The notes beneath the pieces were generated by a model, which was not told the origin of the DNA, did not search any database, and saw nothing but the letters and a program-made list of their open reading frames with translations. From assembly GCF_900636575.1 (NCBI RefSeq), contig NZ_LR134293.1, positions 741,001 to 805,000 of the forward strand: a stretch of 64,000 nt of DNA, in the 5' to 3' direction. Position numbers and translations under genes: made by a program. The stretch is from Streptococcus canis. Its GTDB lineage: Bacteria > Bacillota > Bacilli > Lactobacillales > Streptococcaceae. Shown here one piece after another: positions 63,944 to 64,000 of this stretch; the stretch's first letter is position 1; every line of letters starts with the position of its first letter.

Positions 63944-64000
63944 AAAACAAATTCAAAAAAATGGGAATTTTGAGAAAAAAATGAAAGTGGTTTCTAAACG

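Overview
This window is a low-GC Firmicute chromosome and almost certainly Streptococcus pyogenes (group A Streptococcus); S. dysgalactiae is the main alternative. The complete fasBCA-fasX locus, a RivR-type RofA-like regulator beside pgi, a PerR gene close to polA, and a rnpA-yidC-jag-(LytTR)-rpmH order all point that way. There are no rRNA or tRNA genes, no prophage and no CRISPR array. Most of the window is core genome, with several decayed genes and small repeats between core blocks.

Layout. 1-1457: 3' part of leuS. 1619-6633: L-ascorbate operon ulaABCDEF. 6821-15109: a LacI-type regulator and a six-gene operon (beta-propeller protein, 2-hydroxyacid dehydrogenase, GatC-type transporter, amidohydrolase, FGGY kinase, TIM-barrel isomerase) for an unidentified carbohydrate or sugar acid. 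15176-18178: the rest of the ascorbate system, a PRD activator and ulaG. ulaA and ulaG share an identically spaced promoter/operator module, so the unknown operon sits inside a split ula regulon. 18460-31762: lipid kinase, OpuA/BusA glycine-betaine importer, polA, a small membrane protein, CoA-binding protein, perR, DUF975 protein, tgt, CHY zinc finger, bioY, an MBL hydrolase and tadA. 31862-39341: a transglutaminase-like lipoprotein, 4.5S SRP RNA, a PsiE-like protein, pgi, an IS630 remnant, rivR, and a 1-kb gene graveyard holding the sorting signal of a lost surface protein. 39378-54921: folate cyclo-ligase, rhomboid protease, galU, gpsA, a MarR-controlled heterodimeric ABC exporter, queH, dut, radA, carbonic anhydrase, an AIM24-like protein, a LytTR regulator with a LiaF-like membrane partner, an MFS remnant and gltX. 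55542-59211: fasB, fasC, fasA and the regulatory RNA FasX, followed by a dead IS200-type element. 60213-63767: rnpA, yidC, jag, a frameshifted LytTR regulator with an intact DUF3021 partner, and rpmH.

Observations most worth following: (1) FasB and FasC look like complementary half-kinases: FasB has the ATP-lid glycine box but Asn at the phospho-acceptor position, while FasC has the His but no glycine box. (2) All three LytTR loci (fasX, the LytTR/LiaF-like pair, the decayed LytTR/DUF3021 pair) have 9-bp direct repeats offset by exactly 21 bp upstream. (3) A 174-bp repeat occurs four times, and three copies are bracketed by 24-26 bp duplications of a terminator-like hairpin. (4) radA has no ATG/GTG/TTG ahead of its zinc finger and seems to start at ATA or ATT. 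(5) The LacI-controlled operon has a GatC-type permease and a cytoplasmic FGGY kinase but no EIIA or EIIB, suggesting transport uncoupled from the PTS.
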